Below, in pieces: positions 45,646-55,115 of a stretch of 64,000 bases of DNA (positions are counted from its first letter, which is position 1; every line of letters starts with the position of its first letter). The notes beneath the pieces were generated by a model, which worked only from the letters and a program-made list of their open reading frames with translations, was not told where the DNA came from and ran no database searches. The DNA is from Pseudomonas pharyngis (GTDB taxonomy: Bacteria > Pseudomonadota > Gammaproteobacteria > Pseudomonadales > Pseudomonadaceae). The position numbers and the translations under genes were made by a program. The stretch spans positions 1 to 64,000 of the forward strand of contig NZ_BQID01000006.1 in the NCBI RefSeq assembly GCF_021602345.1, in the 5' to 3' direction.

Positions 45646-46623
45646 TCACTGAATCAGGCCGAACTCTTTGGCCAGCACCTTGTAGTCCGCCACCTGTTTC
45701 TTGACGTAGGTGTCCAGCTCGGGACCGGTCATGGCGAACGGGAACAGCTCACGCTGATCGCGCAGTTTGGCGAAGTCGTCGGAGGCCAGCAGTTTGTCGA
45801 AGGAGTCTTTCCACCAGGCGTAGTCTTCATCGCTGACTTTCGGCCCGAGGTAGAAACCGCGCACCACTGGCCAGACGATGTCGTAGCCTTGCTCACGAGC
45901 GGTCGGGATGTCCTTCATTTCCGGCTCGTCCAGGCGTTTCTCGGCAAACACGGCCAGCAGGCGCATGTCGCCGCTCTGGATATGCGGCATGGAGTCGGAA
46001 ATGTCGGTACTGCCGACCTGGATATGACCGCCGAGCAGGGCGGTGGCGATCTCGCCGCCCCCTTCGAGGGCGACGTAGCGCAGGTCGCGCGGGTTGATCC
46101 CGGCGGCTTTGGCGATCAGCGCAGTCTGCATCCAGTCCTGGCTGCCGACGGTACCGCCGGAGCCAATGACCACGGAACTCGGATCTTTCTTCAGCGCCTG
46201 CACGAGATCATCGAGGGTTTTGTAGGGCGAATCGCTTTTCACCGCGATGGCGCCGTAGCTGGTGCCGACCGCGGCCAGCCAGCGCACGTTGGTTTCATCG
46301 AACCGACCGAACTTGCCCTGGGCCAGGTTCAACAGCGAACCGCTGGACCACGCCACCAGCGTGCCGGCATCGGCCGGACGCTGCGCCACAACGGCGTTGT
46401 ACGCCACCGCACCGACGCCACCGGGCATGTAGGTCACGCGCATCGGTTTGGTCAGCAGTTTTTCATTGACCAGCGCGCTTTGCGCCAGTTTGCAGGTCAG
46501 GTCGAAACCGCCACCGGGGGAGGCCGGGGCAATGCATTCGGGGCGTTTCGGTTCGGCCATCAGTTGGCCGGCGAACAGCACGCAACCGGCAGCGAGGGCG
46601 AAACGGCGCAGGGATCGGTTCAT
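45646..46623 (-). CDS. tctC: tricarboxylate-binding periplasmic protein TctC
   Basis: 325 residues. A signal peptide ends at LMA-EP (residue ~23), followed by the Bug/TctC fold with the first motif IAPASPGGGFDLTCKLAQ, then VAWSSGSLLNLAQGK and IGSGGTVGSQDWMQTALIAKAAG. It captures citrate or a related tricarboxylate and delivers it to TctAB. The ATG preceded by GGAGACACTC was chosen; the frame extends 55 codons upstream without similarity. It diverges from tctDE. Confidence 0.95.
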   Translation of the reverse strand: MNRSLRRFALAAGCVLFAGQLMAEPKRPECIAPASPGGGFDLTCKLAQSALVNEKLLTKPMRVTYMPGGVGAVAYNAVVAQRPADAGTLVAWSSGSLLNLAQGKFGRFDETNVRWLAAVGTSYGAIAVKSDSPYKTLDDLVQALKKDPSSVVIGSGGTVGSQDWMQTALIAKAAGINPRDLRYVALEGGGEIATALLGGHIQVGSTDISDSMPHIQSGDMRLLAVFAEKRLDEPEMKDIPTAREQGYDIVWPVVRGFYLGPKVSDEDYAWWKDSFDKLLASDDFAKLRDQRELFPFAMTGPELDTYVKKQVADYKVLAKEFGLIQ

Positions 46624-47073
46624 GAGTGTCTCCACGGGAGTTGTTGTTTTTGGGGATGTTTCAGGTGCGGCGGTTTCGCGCGCGCAGGCTGACAGGCTCA
46701 GACCCGGACGGGTTGAACGCCGCGCAGCCGACGATGGCGCTGACAAGCGAAAACGGGGGAATTCGAAAGGAAGAATGAAACGGGTCAACCTGAAGCTGTG
46801 TGGACAGCATGGTGCAGTACCTCGTTATTGTTCTTATTGGCGAAAACGCATCGAGGCGTTTTTCGAGAGCTACGGTTTGAAACTACGGTGTATGAACAGG
46901 CAAAACGGCGAAGGTCGGCAGTCGGGACCTTCGGTGAAACGACTCTAACGGCCCAACCTTTCGCTAACCTTTCAGTATTCTTTCGCGTGTTTTCGGGCTT
47001 CACAGTGGCGGTTGCGGCTGTAAACTCCGCCGCAAAGAATGGCGTCGGCCATCCCTGAATGAGGTAGAGATCC
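46624..47073. other. 450-base divergent control region between tctC and tctD
   Basis: This region should hold the promoters of both operons and the TctD binding sites. No porin gene (opdH) is present, although P. aeruginosa has one beside tctC. One possible small plus-strand frame, 46775-46948, has AAAGGAAG before its ATG and would encode 57 basic residues with three Cys, but it has no recognised homologue and is treated as unproven. Confidence 0.45.
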
Positions 47074-47745
47074 ATGCGTGTCCTGCTCGTCGAAGATCAT
47101 TTGCCGCTGGCCGAAAGCGTCGCCCAGGCGCTCAAGAGCACCGGTCTGACCGTGGACGTCTTGCACGACGGTGTGGCTGCCGACCTGGCCTTGGGCAGCG
47201 AGGAGTACGCGGTGGCGATCCTCGATGTCGGCCTGCCTCGCATGGACGGTTTTGAGGTGCTGGCGCGCCTGCGGGCCCGGGGCAAAAATCTGCCGGTGCT
47301 GATGCTGACGGCCCGCAGTGACGTCAAGGATCGGGTCCATGGGCTCAATCTCGGCGCCGATGACTACCTGGCCAAGCCGTTCGAACTCACCGAGCTCGAA
47401 GCACGGGTCAAGGCGTTGCTGCGCCGCAGTGTGCTTGGCGGCGAACGTCAGCAGCGCTGCGGTGTGCTGGCCTATGACCTCGACACCCGACGCTTCACCC
47501 TCGGCGATGAATTGCTGACGCTGACTTCTCGCGAACAAGCGGTGCTCGAAGCGCTGATCGCCCGTCCGGGTCGAGTGATGAGCAAGGAGCAACTGGCTGC
47601 GCAGGTGTTCGGTCTCGACGAAGAGGCCAGCCCCGATGCCATCGAAATCTACGTGCACCGCCTGCGCAAGAAGCTCGATGGCCATTCGGTGGCCATCGTG
47701 ACCTTCCGCGGTCTGGGCTATTTGCTGGAAAGCCGCGATGCATAA
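47074..47745 (+). CDS. tctD: response regulator TctD
   Basis: 223 residues of the OmpR/PhoB family. The receiver domain (1-~115) has Asp7/8, the phosphorylation site Asp51 in AILDVGLPRMDG, and Lys near 101 in YLAKPFELTEL. The winged helix DNA-binding domain (~125-220) ends in IVTFRGLGYLLE. It is divergent from tctCBA, which it presumably activates on tricarboxylates, and overlaps tctE by eight bases. Confidence 0.94.
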   Translation: MRVLLVEDHLPLAESVAQALKSTGLTVDVLHDGVAADLALGSEEYAVAILDVGLPRMDGFEVLARLRARGKNLPVLMLTARSDVKDRVHGLNLGADDYLAKPFELTELEARVKALLRRSVLGGERQQRCGVLAYDLDTRRFTLGDELLTLTSREQAVLEALIARPGRVMSKEQLAAQVFGLDEEASPDAIEIYVHRLRKKLDGHSVAIVTFRGLGYLLESRDA

Positions 47746-49123
47746 GCCCAGCAGCCTGCGCTGGCGGTTGCTGTGGAACCTCGCGCTGCTGCTGGTGGTG
47801 TTGATGCTCGCCAGCGGATTGAGTGCGTACTGGAACGGTCGCGAAGCTGCCGACACCGCCTACGACCGCACGCTGCTGGCCTCGGCGCGGACCATCGCCG
47901 CCGGTCTTTCGCAGCGTGATGGCAGTCTCAGTGCCGACGTGCCTTACGTGGCGCTCGACACCTTCGCTTACGACAGTGCGGGTCGGATCTATTACCAGGT
48001 CAACGATATCAACCAGAAGTTGATTTCCGGCTATGAAAATCTGCCGGGCCCGCCGCCGGGCACGCCGAGAACCGACAGTTACCCCGCCCTGGCGCGCTTT
48101 TACGACGCGAAATATCAGGGGCAGAACGTGCGTGTGGTCAGCCTGCTCAAAGCGGTCAGCGAGCCGAACATGAACGGCATGGCTGAAATCCGCGTTGCCG
48201 AAACCGATGAGGCGCGCGTCAGCATGGCCCGCAGTCTGGCGGCAGATACCTTGCTGCGGCTGGGGATGCTGGCGATTGGCGCGTTGTTGCTGGTGTGGTT
48301 TGCGGTAAGCGCTGCGTTGCGGCCGATCGAACGTCTGCGCACGGCAGTGGAAGAGCGCCAGCCTGACGACTTGCGTCCGTTGCCGCTGGTGGAAGTCCAG
48401 CATGAGTTGTCGCCGCTGGTGCGTGCGCTCAACCATTTCACCGAACGCCTGCGTGGCCAGTTCGAGCGGCAGGCGCAATTCATCGCCGATGCAGCCCATG
48501 AGCTGCGCACGCCACTGGCGGCGCTCAAGGCGCGACTTGAACTGGGCTTGCGCTCGAACGAGCCGCAGACCTGGCGCGAAACGCTGGAATCCTCGGCACA
48601 AAGCACGGATCGCCTGACCCATCTGGCCAATCAGTTGCTGTCGCTGGCCCGAGTGGAAAACGGCGCCCGGGCGATTGCCGAGGGCGGTGCGCAGTTGCTC
48701 GATCTGAGTCAGTTGGCGCGAGAACTGGGCATGGCCATGGCTCCACTGGCCCATGCGCGGGGTGTCGCGCTGGCGCTGGAAGCGGACGAGCCGGTATGGC
48801 TGCGTGGCGAGCCGACATTGCTCAACGAGTTGCTGAGCAATCTGGTGGACAACGCGCTGGCCCACACGCCGCCGGGCGGCAACGTGATTCTGCGGGTCAC
48901 GCCGCCGGCGGTGCTGGAGGTTGAAGACGATGGGCCGGGCATTCCGCTCGAAGAGCGGGATCGGGTTTTCGAGCGTTTTTACCGGCGCAACCAGCAGGTG
49001 GCCGGTTCCGGGCTGGGGTTGGCGATTGTCGGGGAAATCTGCCGCGCGCATCTGGCGCAGATCAGCCTGCACGATGGTGAGCAGGCGGGTTTGAAGGTGC
49101 GGGTGAGCTTTATCGCCAGTTGA
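47738..49123 (+). CDS. tctE: sensor histidine kinase TctE
   Basis: 461 residues. Membrane helix (~12-30), periplasmic TctE-type sensor domain (~33-168), second helix (~172-192), HAMP-like linker, HisKA with His254 in DAAHELRTPLAAL, and an HATPase with DNALAHTPPGG and GSGLGLAIVGEI. It phosphorylates TctD in response to citrate-like ligands. Its stop abuts the convergent HDOD gene with no spacer. Confidence 0.94.
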   Translation: MHKPSSLRWRLLWNLALLLVVLMLASGLSAYWNGREAADTAYDRTLLASARTIAAGLSQRDGSLSADVPYVALDTFAYDSAGRIYYQVNDINQKLISGYENLPGPPPGTPRTDSYPALARFYDAKYQGQNVRVVSLLKAVSEPNMNGMAEIRVAETDEARVSMARSLAADTLLRLGMLAIGALLLVWFAVSAALRPIERLRTAVEERQPDDLRPLPLVEVQHELSPLVRALNHFTERLRGQFERQAQFIADAAHELRTPLAALKARLELGLRSNEPQTWRETLESSAQSTDRLTHLANQLLSLARVENGARAIAEGGAQLLDLSQLARELGMAMAPLAHARGVALALEADEPVWLRGEPTLLNELLSNLVDNALAHTPPGGNVILRVTPPAVLEVEDDGPGIPLEERDRVFERFYRRNQQVAGSGLGLAIVGEICRAHLAQISLHDGEQAGLKVRVSFIAS

Positions 49124-49945
49124 TCAGTAGAACATCGACCGCGATTCTTCCAGATCGGCGCACAGCGCCTTGTTTTCCGGATCGATACCAAGCTTGCGGA
49201 ACGCCGGCACGCTGAACGGATCGATGCGGGCCAGCGGATGGTCGGTGTCCTTGTGGCAATACAGGCTGGCCACTTGCACGATGTCGACGTAATCGATGTG
49301 CTGCGATTCGCGCTTGAGGTCCTGATACAGCCCCGGCAGCTCCACCAGACGCTCCGGAAACTCCCAGACCCGCAGCAATTTGTCGCCGAGCAACGGGTGA
49401 ATGTGATCGATCACATGGTTGAGGCTGACCGGATCGGACAGCAATTCGTAGTGGTCTTCGGCATACGTCAGGATCGGCAGCACGCCGATCTGATGAACCA
49501 GTCCACCGAGCGCAGCCTGATCGGGCTTGAGCTGGGTGTAACGGCGGCACAGGGCGTAGCTGACGCCGGCGATCTCCAGGCTCTTGCGCCAGACTTCGCG
49601 CATCTTCTGTTCGACCACGTCGGAGCGGGCGTGGAAGATCTGCTCCATCACCAGACCGATCGCCAGGTTGCTGCTGTAGTTGACGCCGAGCCGGGTGATG
49701 GCGGTGTGCAGGTCGGTCACTTCCTGGGTGGCGCGCAGCAGTGGGCTGTTGACCACTTTGATCAGACGCGCCGACAGCGCCGTGTCACGGCCGATCACTT
49801 TGCTCAGGTCGCTGACGCTGATGTCCGGATCTTCCGCGGCCTTGCGAATCTGCAGGGCCACTTCCGGTAACGTTGGCAGAACCAGGTCATCGTTATCGAT
49901 GGCCTCAACCAAATCCTGTTGGACCTTATCCGCCAGCTCACTCAT
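49124..49945 (-). CDS. HDOD domain-containing protein
   Basis: 273 residues. The HDOD domain covers ~20-215 (LPTLPEVALQIRKAAEDPDIS by pattern, then SARLIKVVNSPLLR and GLVHQIGVLPIL). The catalytic HD residues of true phosphodiesterases are not present, so the protein is a regulatory, non-hydrolytic form, possibly linked to c-di-GMP or stress signalling. It is followed by ygfZ upstream on the same strand with a 35-base gap. The same neighbour order occurs near nadB in other pseudomonads. Confidence 0.9.
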   Translation of the reverse strand: MSELADKVQQDLVEAIDNDDLVLPTLPEVALQIRKAAEDPDISVSDLSKVIGRDTALSARLIKVVNSPLLRATQEVTDLHTAITRLGVNYSSNLAIGLVMEQIFHARSDVVEQKMREVWRKSLEIAGVSYALCRRYTQLKPDQAALGGLVHQIGVLPILTYAEDHYELLSDPVSLNHVIDHIHPLLGDKLLRVWEFPERLVELPGLYQDLKRESQHIDYVDIVQVASLYCHKDTDHPLARIDPFSVPAFRKLGIDPENKALCADLEESRSMFY

Positions 49946-49980
49946 GTCGTTTCTCTAGGGTGTTGCAACAAATGCTGCGA

Positions 49981-50922
49981 TCAACGCTGGATTTCGCGGT
50001 CGCGATCCAGTTCGTATGGCAGGTCGAGCAAGTGCAGCGCCGGACCTTCGGCCGAGCCCAGATGCAAGTCGCCCGCTTCGGCAGCTTCGGCCTGCAACAC
50101 CGCCAGCAGTTCAATATTCTTTTCGGTACGGGCGGCCAGCACCACTTCGCCGATGGAACTGCCGTGGCTCGGGGCGAACAGCGCGGTGCCGGGCTCCGGC
50201 AACTCAGCGGCGTCCAGTTGCACGCGATACAGGCGACGCTTGAGTTTGCCCAGGTATTGCATGCGCGCGACGATTTCCTGGCCGGTGTAGCAGCCTTTCT
50301 TGAAGCTCACGCCGCCGACGGCCTGCAGATTGAGCATCTGCGGGATGAACAGCTCGCGGGTGCTCGGCATGACCTGACCGATCCCGGCGCGAATCTGGCC
50401 CAGCAGCCATTGATTGAGTTCGCCCTCGCTCAATTGCGCGGACAGTTTGCCTTTGACGGTGTCGGCCTGATCGGCGGGCACCCAGAGTTCGGCACGGTTC
50501 GGGGAGACGCGAATCGCGATCAGCCCTTCGTTGCGGGCCACGCTGTCGGTTTCTGCCGGCAGTTCCAGGCCCAGACTGCTCAGGACCGCATCGCCATCAT
50601 CGAGGCCGAAGCGCACCCAGGAGGCGCTTTCGTCGGTCAGTTTCGATTTGGAGAACACCGCGTACTTTTTCAGGTCCGCCAGTTGCGGCTCCAGCAGTTC
50701 GCCCGCCATCGCCAGCAGCACGCCGTCGCCTTCCAGCACGATGCGGAAGCTCGACTGCATCCGGCCTTTCTGCGTGCAGCGGGCGCCGAGGCTGGCTTGG
50801 GTATCGCTCAGGTAATTGATGTTGCAGGTCAACTGGCCTTGCAGGAATTTGCCGGCATCCGCGCCGCGAACCGCGAGAACGCCTTCATGAGACAGGGTGC
50901 AGAAAAAAGCAGAATCGGCCAT
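49981..50922 (-). CDS. ygfZ: folate-binding protein YgfZ
   Basis: 313 residues of the GcvT-like fold. The family signature KGCYTGQEIVARMQYLGK contains the reactive Cys. An N-terminal LSHEGVLAVRGADAGKFLQGQLTCN opens the fold. YgfZ uses folate to help assembly or repair of iron-sulfur enzymes such as MiaB and affects tRNA modification. It diverges from sdhE across 149 bases; sdhE and ygfZ are commonly neighbours. Confidence 0.94.
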   Translation of the reverse strand: MADSAFFCTLSHEGVLAVRGADAGKFLQGQLTCNINYLSDTQASLGARCTQKGRMQSSFRIVLEGDGVLLAMAGELLEPQLADLKKYAVFSKSKLTDESASWVRFGLDDGDAVLSSLGLELPAETDSVARNEGLIAIRVSPNRAELWVPADQADTVKGKLSAQLSEGELNQWLLGQIRAGIGQVMPSTRELFIPQMLNLQAVGGVSFKKGCYTGQEIVARMQYLGKLKRRLYRVQLDAAELPEPGTALFAPSHGSSIGEVVLAARTEKNIELLAVLQAEAAEAGDLHLGSAEGPALHLLDLPYELDRDREIQR

Positions 50923-51071
50923 GGGTCATCGCAGGGTAAATAGACTGGGGCACATCATAAGGGGGTGGTGTTGAAATGGGTAGTTCATAAAGGATCTATG
51001 GTGCCCGACCAAAGCCGACTGTTCGGGCCGCTTCGGGCCTGTATACTTGCGGCCTATTTGAGGAGGGCTCC

Positions 51072-51326
51072 ATGGTCGAACAAGTTGAACTGAATCGCCT
51101 CTTTTGGCACAGCCGTCGCGGCATGCTGGAACTCGACGTGTTGCTGGTGCCGTTCGTGAAAGAGGTCTACGCCAATCTGAACGAGGTGGATCGCGCGCTG
51201 TATGTCCGCCTGCTCGAGTGCGAGGATCAGGACATGTTCGGTTGGTTCATGGAGCGCAGCGAATCGGAAGATCCCGAGCTGCAACGCATGGTTCGCATGA
51301 TTCTGGACCGTGTCCAGCCCAAGTAA
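51072..51326 (+). CDS. sdhE: FAD assembly factor SdhE
   Basis: 84 residues with the RGMLELD motif (residues ~15-21) required for flavinylation and the acidic surface [10 protein letters not shown]. SdhE helps covalent attachment of FAD to succinate dehydrogenase and fumarate reductase flavoproteins. It is preceded by GAGGAGGG and overlapped by the next gene by 17 bases. Confidence 0.96.
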   Translation: MVEQVELNRLFWHSRRGMLELDVLLVPFVKEVYANLNEVDRALYVRLLECEDQDMFGWFMERSESEDPELQRMVRMILDRVQPK

Positions 51327-51762
51327 TACGTTCGAGTGCCGCTGGCATGCCTCACGGCAGTTGCTGGCGGCGTATCTGTTGGCCCAGGCATTCGCGCTGG
51401 GTTCTCTGTTTCTATTGTCGATTCCGTTCTGGACCGTTTTGCTCGGGGCGTTCGCGTGTCTCGGCCATGCGGCCTGGGTGTTGCCACGGCAGATTCTGCT
51501 GAGTCATCCCAAGGCATTTTGCCGATTGCGCCGGGACGCCGATGGCTGGCAATTGTGGAACCGGGCCGATGGCTGGCAAGCGGTGCAATTGCGCCCGGAC
51601 AGCCTGGCGCTGCCGCTGATCGTGGTGCTGCGCTTTCGATTGCGTGGTGAGCGGCGAGTCAGATCGATCTGCGTGCCGCGGGATGCGCAAGCGGCGGATC
51701 TGCACCGGCGCCTGCGGGTTCGCCTGAAGTTCAGCCGGCGTAGGTGGGCGGCACCAGAATAG
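51310..51762 (+). CDS. YgfX/CptA family membrane protein
   Basis: 150 residues starting at GTG inside the last codons of sdhE. Two adjacent membrane helices (residues ~17-58) precede a soluble C-terminal domain with [17 protein letters not shown]. This is the YgfX form, partner of SdhE/CptB, described in E. coli as affecting cell division and septum proteins and in Serratia as linked to pigment control. The toxin label for the pair is disputed. The 3' end overlaps the convergent nadB by 32 bases. Confidence 0.85.
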   Translation: MSSPSNTFECRWHASRQLLAAYLLAQAFALGSLFLLSIPFWTVLLGAFACLGHAAWVLPRQILLSHPKAFCRLRRDADGWQLWNRADGWQAVQLRPDSLALPLIVVLRFRLRGERRVRSICVPRDAQAADLHRRLRVRLKFSRRRWAAPE

Positions 51763-53347
51763 TGTCGAGCGCTTCGGGCAGCAGGTTCGGGTAGTCGAGG
51801 GTGTAATGCAGGCCTCGGCTTTCCTTGCGTTCCATGGCCGAACGGATCATCAGTTCCGCCACTTGCGCCAGGTTGCGCAGCTCGATCAGATCGCGACTGA
51901 CTTTATAGTTGCTGTAGAACTCGTCGATTTCGTCCAGCAGCAGACGCACCCGATGCTGTGCCCGTTGCAGGCGCTTGTTGGTGCGCACGATGCCCACGTA
52001 GTCCCACATGAAACGCCGCAATTCGTCCCAGTTGTGGGCGATGATCACGTCTTCGTCGGAGTCGGTCACCTGGCTGGCGTCCCAGGCCGGCAGGGCGTGT
52101 GGAATCGCCACATCGGGAAGTTGCTCGAGAATGTCCGCCGCTGCCGAGCGGGCGTAGACGAAGCATTCGAGCAGCGAGTTGCTGGCCATGCGGTTGGCAC
52201 CGTGCAGGCCGGTGAAGCTGGTTTCGCCGATGGCGTACAGGCCGGGCACATCGGTGCGGCCCTGTTGATCGACCATCACGCCGCCGCAGGTGTAATGCGC
52301 GGCCGGGACGACCGGGATCGGTTGTTTGGTGATGTCGATGCCGAATCCGAGGCAGCGCTCGTAGACGGTCGGGAAGTGCGATTTGATGAAGGCTTCGGGT
52401 TTGTGGCTGATGTCGAGGTAGACGCAATCGACACCCAGACGCTTCATCTCATGGTCAATGGCGCGGGCGACGATGTCCCGTGGCGCCAGTTCTGCACGTG
52501 AGTCGAAGCGCTGCATGAAGCGTTCGCCATTCGGCAGCTTCAAATGGGCGCCTTCGCCACGCAGAGCTTCAGTTACCAGAAAACTCTTGGCTTGCGGATG
52601 ATAGAGGCAGGTGGGGTGGAACTGGTTGAACTCCAGGTTCGCCACCCGGCAGCCCGAACGCCACGCCATGGCGATGCCATCACCGCAGGCGCCGTCGGGG
52701 TTGCTTGTATATAGATAGACTTTGGCAGCGCCGCCGGACGCCAGGATCACGAAGCGTGCGCCGAAGGTATCGACTTCGCCGGTTTTGCGGTTGAGCACGT
52801 AGGCGCCCAGGCAACGTTCGCCCTCCAGCCCCAGCCGGCGCTCGGTAATCAGATCGACCGCTACCCGCTGTTCGAGCAACTCGATGTTCGGGCGTTCTTT
52901 GGCCTGGGCCAGCAGGGTTGTGAAGATCGCGGCGCCGGTGGCGTCGGCGGCGTGGATGATGCGGCGATGGCTGTGGCCGCCTTCGCGGGTCAGGTGAAAT
53001 TCGAAACCGCCGTCTTCAGTGCCGGACTGATCGTCGCGAGTGAAGGGTACGCCTTGATCGATCAACCACTGGATCGCTTCTTTACTGTGCTCCACGGTGA
53101 AACGCACCGCGTCTTCATGGCAGAGGCCGCCGCCGGCATTCAAGGTGTCATCGACATGGGATTCGACGGTGTCGGTGTCGTCCAGCACGGCCGCGACGCC
53201 ACCCTGGGCCCAATAGGTCGAGCCGTTGGCGAGGTCGCCTTTGCTCAGTACGGCGATGCGCAAGTGACCGGGCAGGGTCAGCGCGAGACTCAAACCGGCA
53301 GCGCCGCTGCCAATCACCAGGACATCGTGTTGAAACTGTTGGCTCAT
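51731..53347 (-). CDS. nadB: L-aspartate oxidase
   Basis: 538 residues. It has the FAD-binding [13 protein letters not shown] near residue 14, the substrate/flavin motif [22 protein letters not shown], and the active-site segment [15 protein letters not shown] succinate-dehydrogenase-like C-terminal helical domain follows. NadB oxidises L-aspartate to iminoaspartate for NAD synthesis with NadA. The ATG giving [13 protein letters not shown] was chosen, removing 37 upstream codons. It diverges from algU, as in P. aeruginosa. Confidence 0.97.
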   Translation of the reverse strand: MSQQFQHDVLVIGSGAAGLSLALTLPGHLRIAVLSKGDLANGSTYWAQGGVAAVLDDTDTVESHVDDTLNAGGGLCHEDAVRFTVEHSKEAIQWLIDQGVPFTRDDQSGTEDGGFEFHLTREGGHSHRRIIHAADATGAAIFTTLLAQAKERPNIELLEQRVAVDLITERRLGLEGERCLGAYVLNRKTGEVDTFGARFVILASGGAAKVYLYTSNPDGACGDGIAMAWRSGCRVANLEFNQFHPTCLYHPQAKSFLVTEALRGEGAHLKLPNGERFMQRFDSRAELAPRDIVARAIDHEMKRLGVDCVYLDISHKPEAFIKSHFPTVYERCLGFGIDITKQPIPVVPAAHYTCGGVMVDQQGRTDVPGLYAIGETSFTGLHGANRMASNSLLECFVYARSAAADILEQLPDVAIPHALPAWDASQVTDSDEDVIIAHNWDELRRFMWDYVGIVRTNKRLQRAQHRVRLLLDEIDEFYSNYKVSRDLIELRNLAQVAELMIRSAMERKESRGLHYTLDYPNLLPEALDTILVPPTYAG

Positions 53348-53820
53348 TTCAGGATTCCGCTCAAAGCGACCCGGGTCGGGGTTGGCGCAGGACAGGCGAA
53401 TGGGCGAGTCGAGACAGCCACACAGCCCACTAGTATATAGAGGGGTTGGGCGGCACAATAGCCGGGCCGATATGGCATTGTGAAACTACCGTGACGGAAA
53501 TATACGGACGCTTTGTCGGGAAGTTTTCTTCACCGGTTTTGGGGAAAAGCGACTGTATCGCAGATGAAACACGCTTTTTCCGCTCACGGTTGCACAATGT
53601 CGGCGCGGCACGTCTATAAATATTTGGAACTTTTGCCAGAGGCTCAAGATCAATAGACAGTTGCCCGAAACAAGGGACAGTGTCGGCTTCAATGCGGAAC
53701 CTGCGATTGGGTTCTTGCCGGCGAGCCGATGACAAGATTATTCGCGCAGCCGGTTCATCCCGCGCTGCGTTTTTCGTGCGTGCCAAATCAGAGCCCGCAG
53801 GAAACTTGCTTGGAGGGGGA
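53348..53820. other. nadB/algU divergent upstream region
   Basis: About 470 bases without a gene. A second AlgU-like site is possible: GAACTT at 53628 with a 17-base spacer before TCAAT. It is weaker than the site at 53821. Confidence 0.4.
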
Positions 53821-53847
53821 GAACTTTTGCGAAAAGCCCGAGTCTAT
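53821..53847 (+). promoter_or_regulatory. AlgU (sigma-E) promoter of algU
   Basis: GAACTT, a 16-base spacer and TCTAT match the ECF sigma-E/AlgU consensus GAACTT-N16/17-TCtgA. The site is 60 bases before the algU start, as expected for autoregulation. Confidence 0.8.
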
Positions 53848-53906
53848 GTTTGCAAGTCCGGTCGTTTGGTCATGCAAGCCTCCTTCGAGTTTATCGAGGA
53901 GTGTTC

Positions 53907-54488
53907 ATGCTAACCCAGGAAGAGGATCAGCAGCTGGTCGAACGCGTTCAGCGTGGCGACAAGCGAGCTTTCGATCTGCTGGTGCTGAAGTATCAGCACA
54001 AAATTCTCGGGTTGATCGTGCGTTTTGTGCACGACACCCATGAAGCCCAGGACGTCGCACAAGAAGCCTTTATCAAGGCGTATCGAGCGCTTGGAAATTT
54101 CCGCGGCGACAGTGCGTTTTATACGTGGCTGTACCGCATCGCCATTAACACGGCGAAGAACTATCTGGTTTCACGCGGCCGCCGGCCGCCGGATAGCGAT
54201 GTAAGTTCCGAAGATGCAGAGTTCTATGACGGCGATCACGGCCTGAAAGATCTCGAGTCTCCTGAACGGGCATTACTGCGGGATGAGATCGAAGGCACCG
54301 TCCATCGAACCATTCAGCAACTGCCGGAGGATTTGCGCACAGCGTTAACTTTGCGCGAATTCGATGGTCTGAGTTACGAGGACATCGCGAGCGTCATGCA
54401 ATGTCCGGTTGGTACCGTGCGCTCCCGGATTTTCCGCGCCCGGGAGGCCATCGATAAAGCCCTGCAGCCGTTGTTGCAGGAAAACTAA
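53907..54488 (+). CDS. algU: RNA polymerase sigma factor AlgU (RpoE/AlgT)
   Basis: 193 residues, the exact family size. Region 2 (VLKYQHKILGLIVRFVHDTHEAQDVAQEAFIKAYRAL by pattern) and region 4 (EFDGLSYEDIASVMQCPVGTVRSRIFRAREAI by pattern) are complete. It directs transcription of envelope-stress, alginate and osmotic-stress genes. The ATG after GAGGAG was chosen; 19 upstream codons are rejected. It is followed by mucA with 31 bases between and preceded by its own AlgU-type promoter. Confidence 0.98.
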   Translation: MLTQEEDQQLVERVQRGDKRAFDLLVLKYQHKILGLIVRFVHDTHEAQDVAQEAFIKAYRALGNFRGDSAFYTWLYRIAINTAKNYLVSRGRRPPDSDVSSEDAEFYDGDHGLKDLESPERALLRDEIEGTVHRTIQQLPEDLRTALTLREFDGLSYEDIASVMQCPVGTVRSRIFRAREAIDKALQPLLQEN

Positions 54489-54519
54489 AGACAGCGGCGA
54501 CAGCCAAGAGAGGAACGCC

Positions 54520-55107
54520 ATGAGTCGTGAAGCCCTGCAGGAATCGCTGTCCGCAGTGATGGATAACGAAGCGGACGAACTGGAACTGCGTCGAGTGCTC
54601 AATGCACTGGACGATGTTGAAACCCGTGAAACCTGGGCTCGTTACCAGATCGCTCGGGCAGCCATGCACAAGGATCTGTTGCTTCCACGTCTGGATCTCG
54701 CTGCGGCGGTTTCTGCTGCACTGGAAGATGAAGCCACCCCGGCCAAAGTGTCTCGTGGCCCATGGCGCAGCCTCGGTCGTCTGGCCGTAGCCGCTTCGGT
54801 GACTGTTGCCGTTCTGGCGGGTGTTCGCCTGTACAACCAGGACGAAATCGCCGGCGTCGAACTCGCTCAGCAATCCAATCAGCCAGTGTTGGCCACACCT
54901 CAGGTCAAAGGCCCGGCGGTATTGGCAGGCTATAGTGAGAGTTCGGAAGCTACTGGCCCAATGGCCAATGGTGTATTGCAAGGTCAGCCAGGCTGGCACG
55001 ATCAGCGTCTGCCAGGTTACCTGCGTCAACACGCTCAGCAGGCTGCCTTGAAAGGCACCGAGAGCGCGCTGCCTTATGCACGTGCAGCAAGCCTGGAAAA
55101 CCGTTAA
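54520..55107 (+). CDS. mucA: anti-sigma factor MucA
   Basis: 195 residues. The cytoplasmic AlgU-binding domain (1-~78) is followed by one membrane helix (~88-106, LAVAASVTVAVLAGVRLY) and a periplasmic domain. The gene is full length, without the truncations seen in mucoid isolates. MucA holds AlgU at the membrane until regulated proteolysis releases it. The ATG is preceded by AGAGAGGAA. Confidence 0.97.
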   Translation: MSREALQESLSAVMDNEADELELRRVLNALDDVETRETWARYQIARAAMHKDLLLPRLDLAAAVSAALEDEATPAKVSRGPWRSLGRLAVAASVTVAVLAGVRLYNQDEIAGVELAQQSNQPVLATPQVKGPAVLAGYSESSEATGPMANGVLQGQPGWHDQRLPGYLRQHAQQAALKGTESALPYARAASLENR

Positions 55108-55115
55108 GGGGGATC

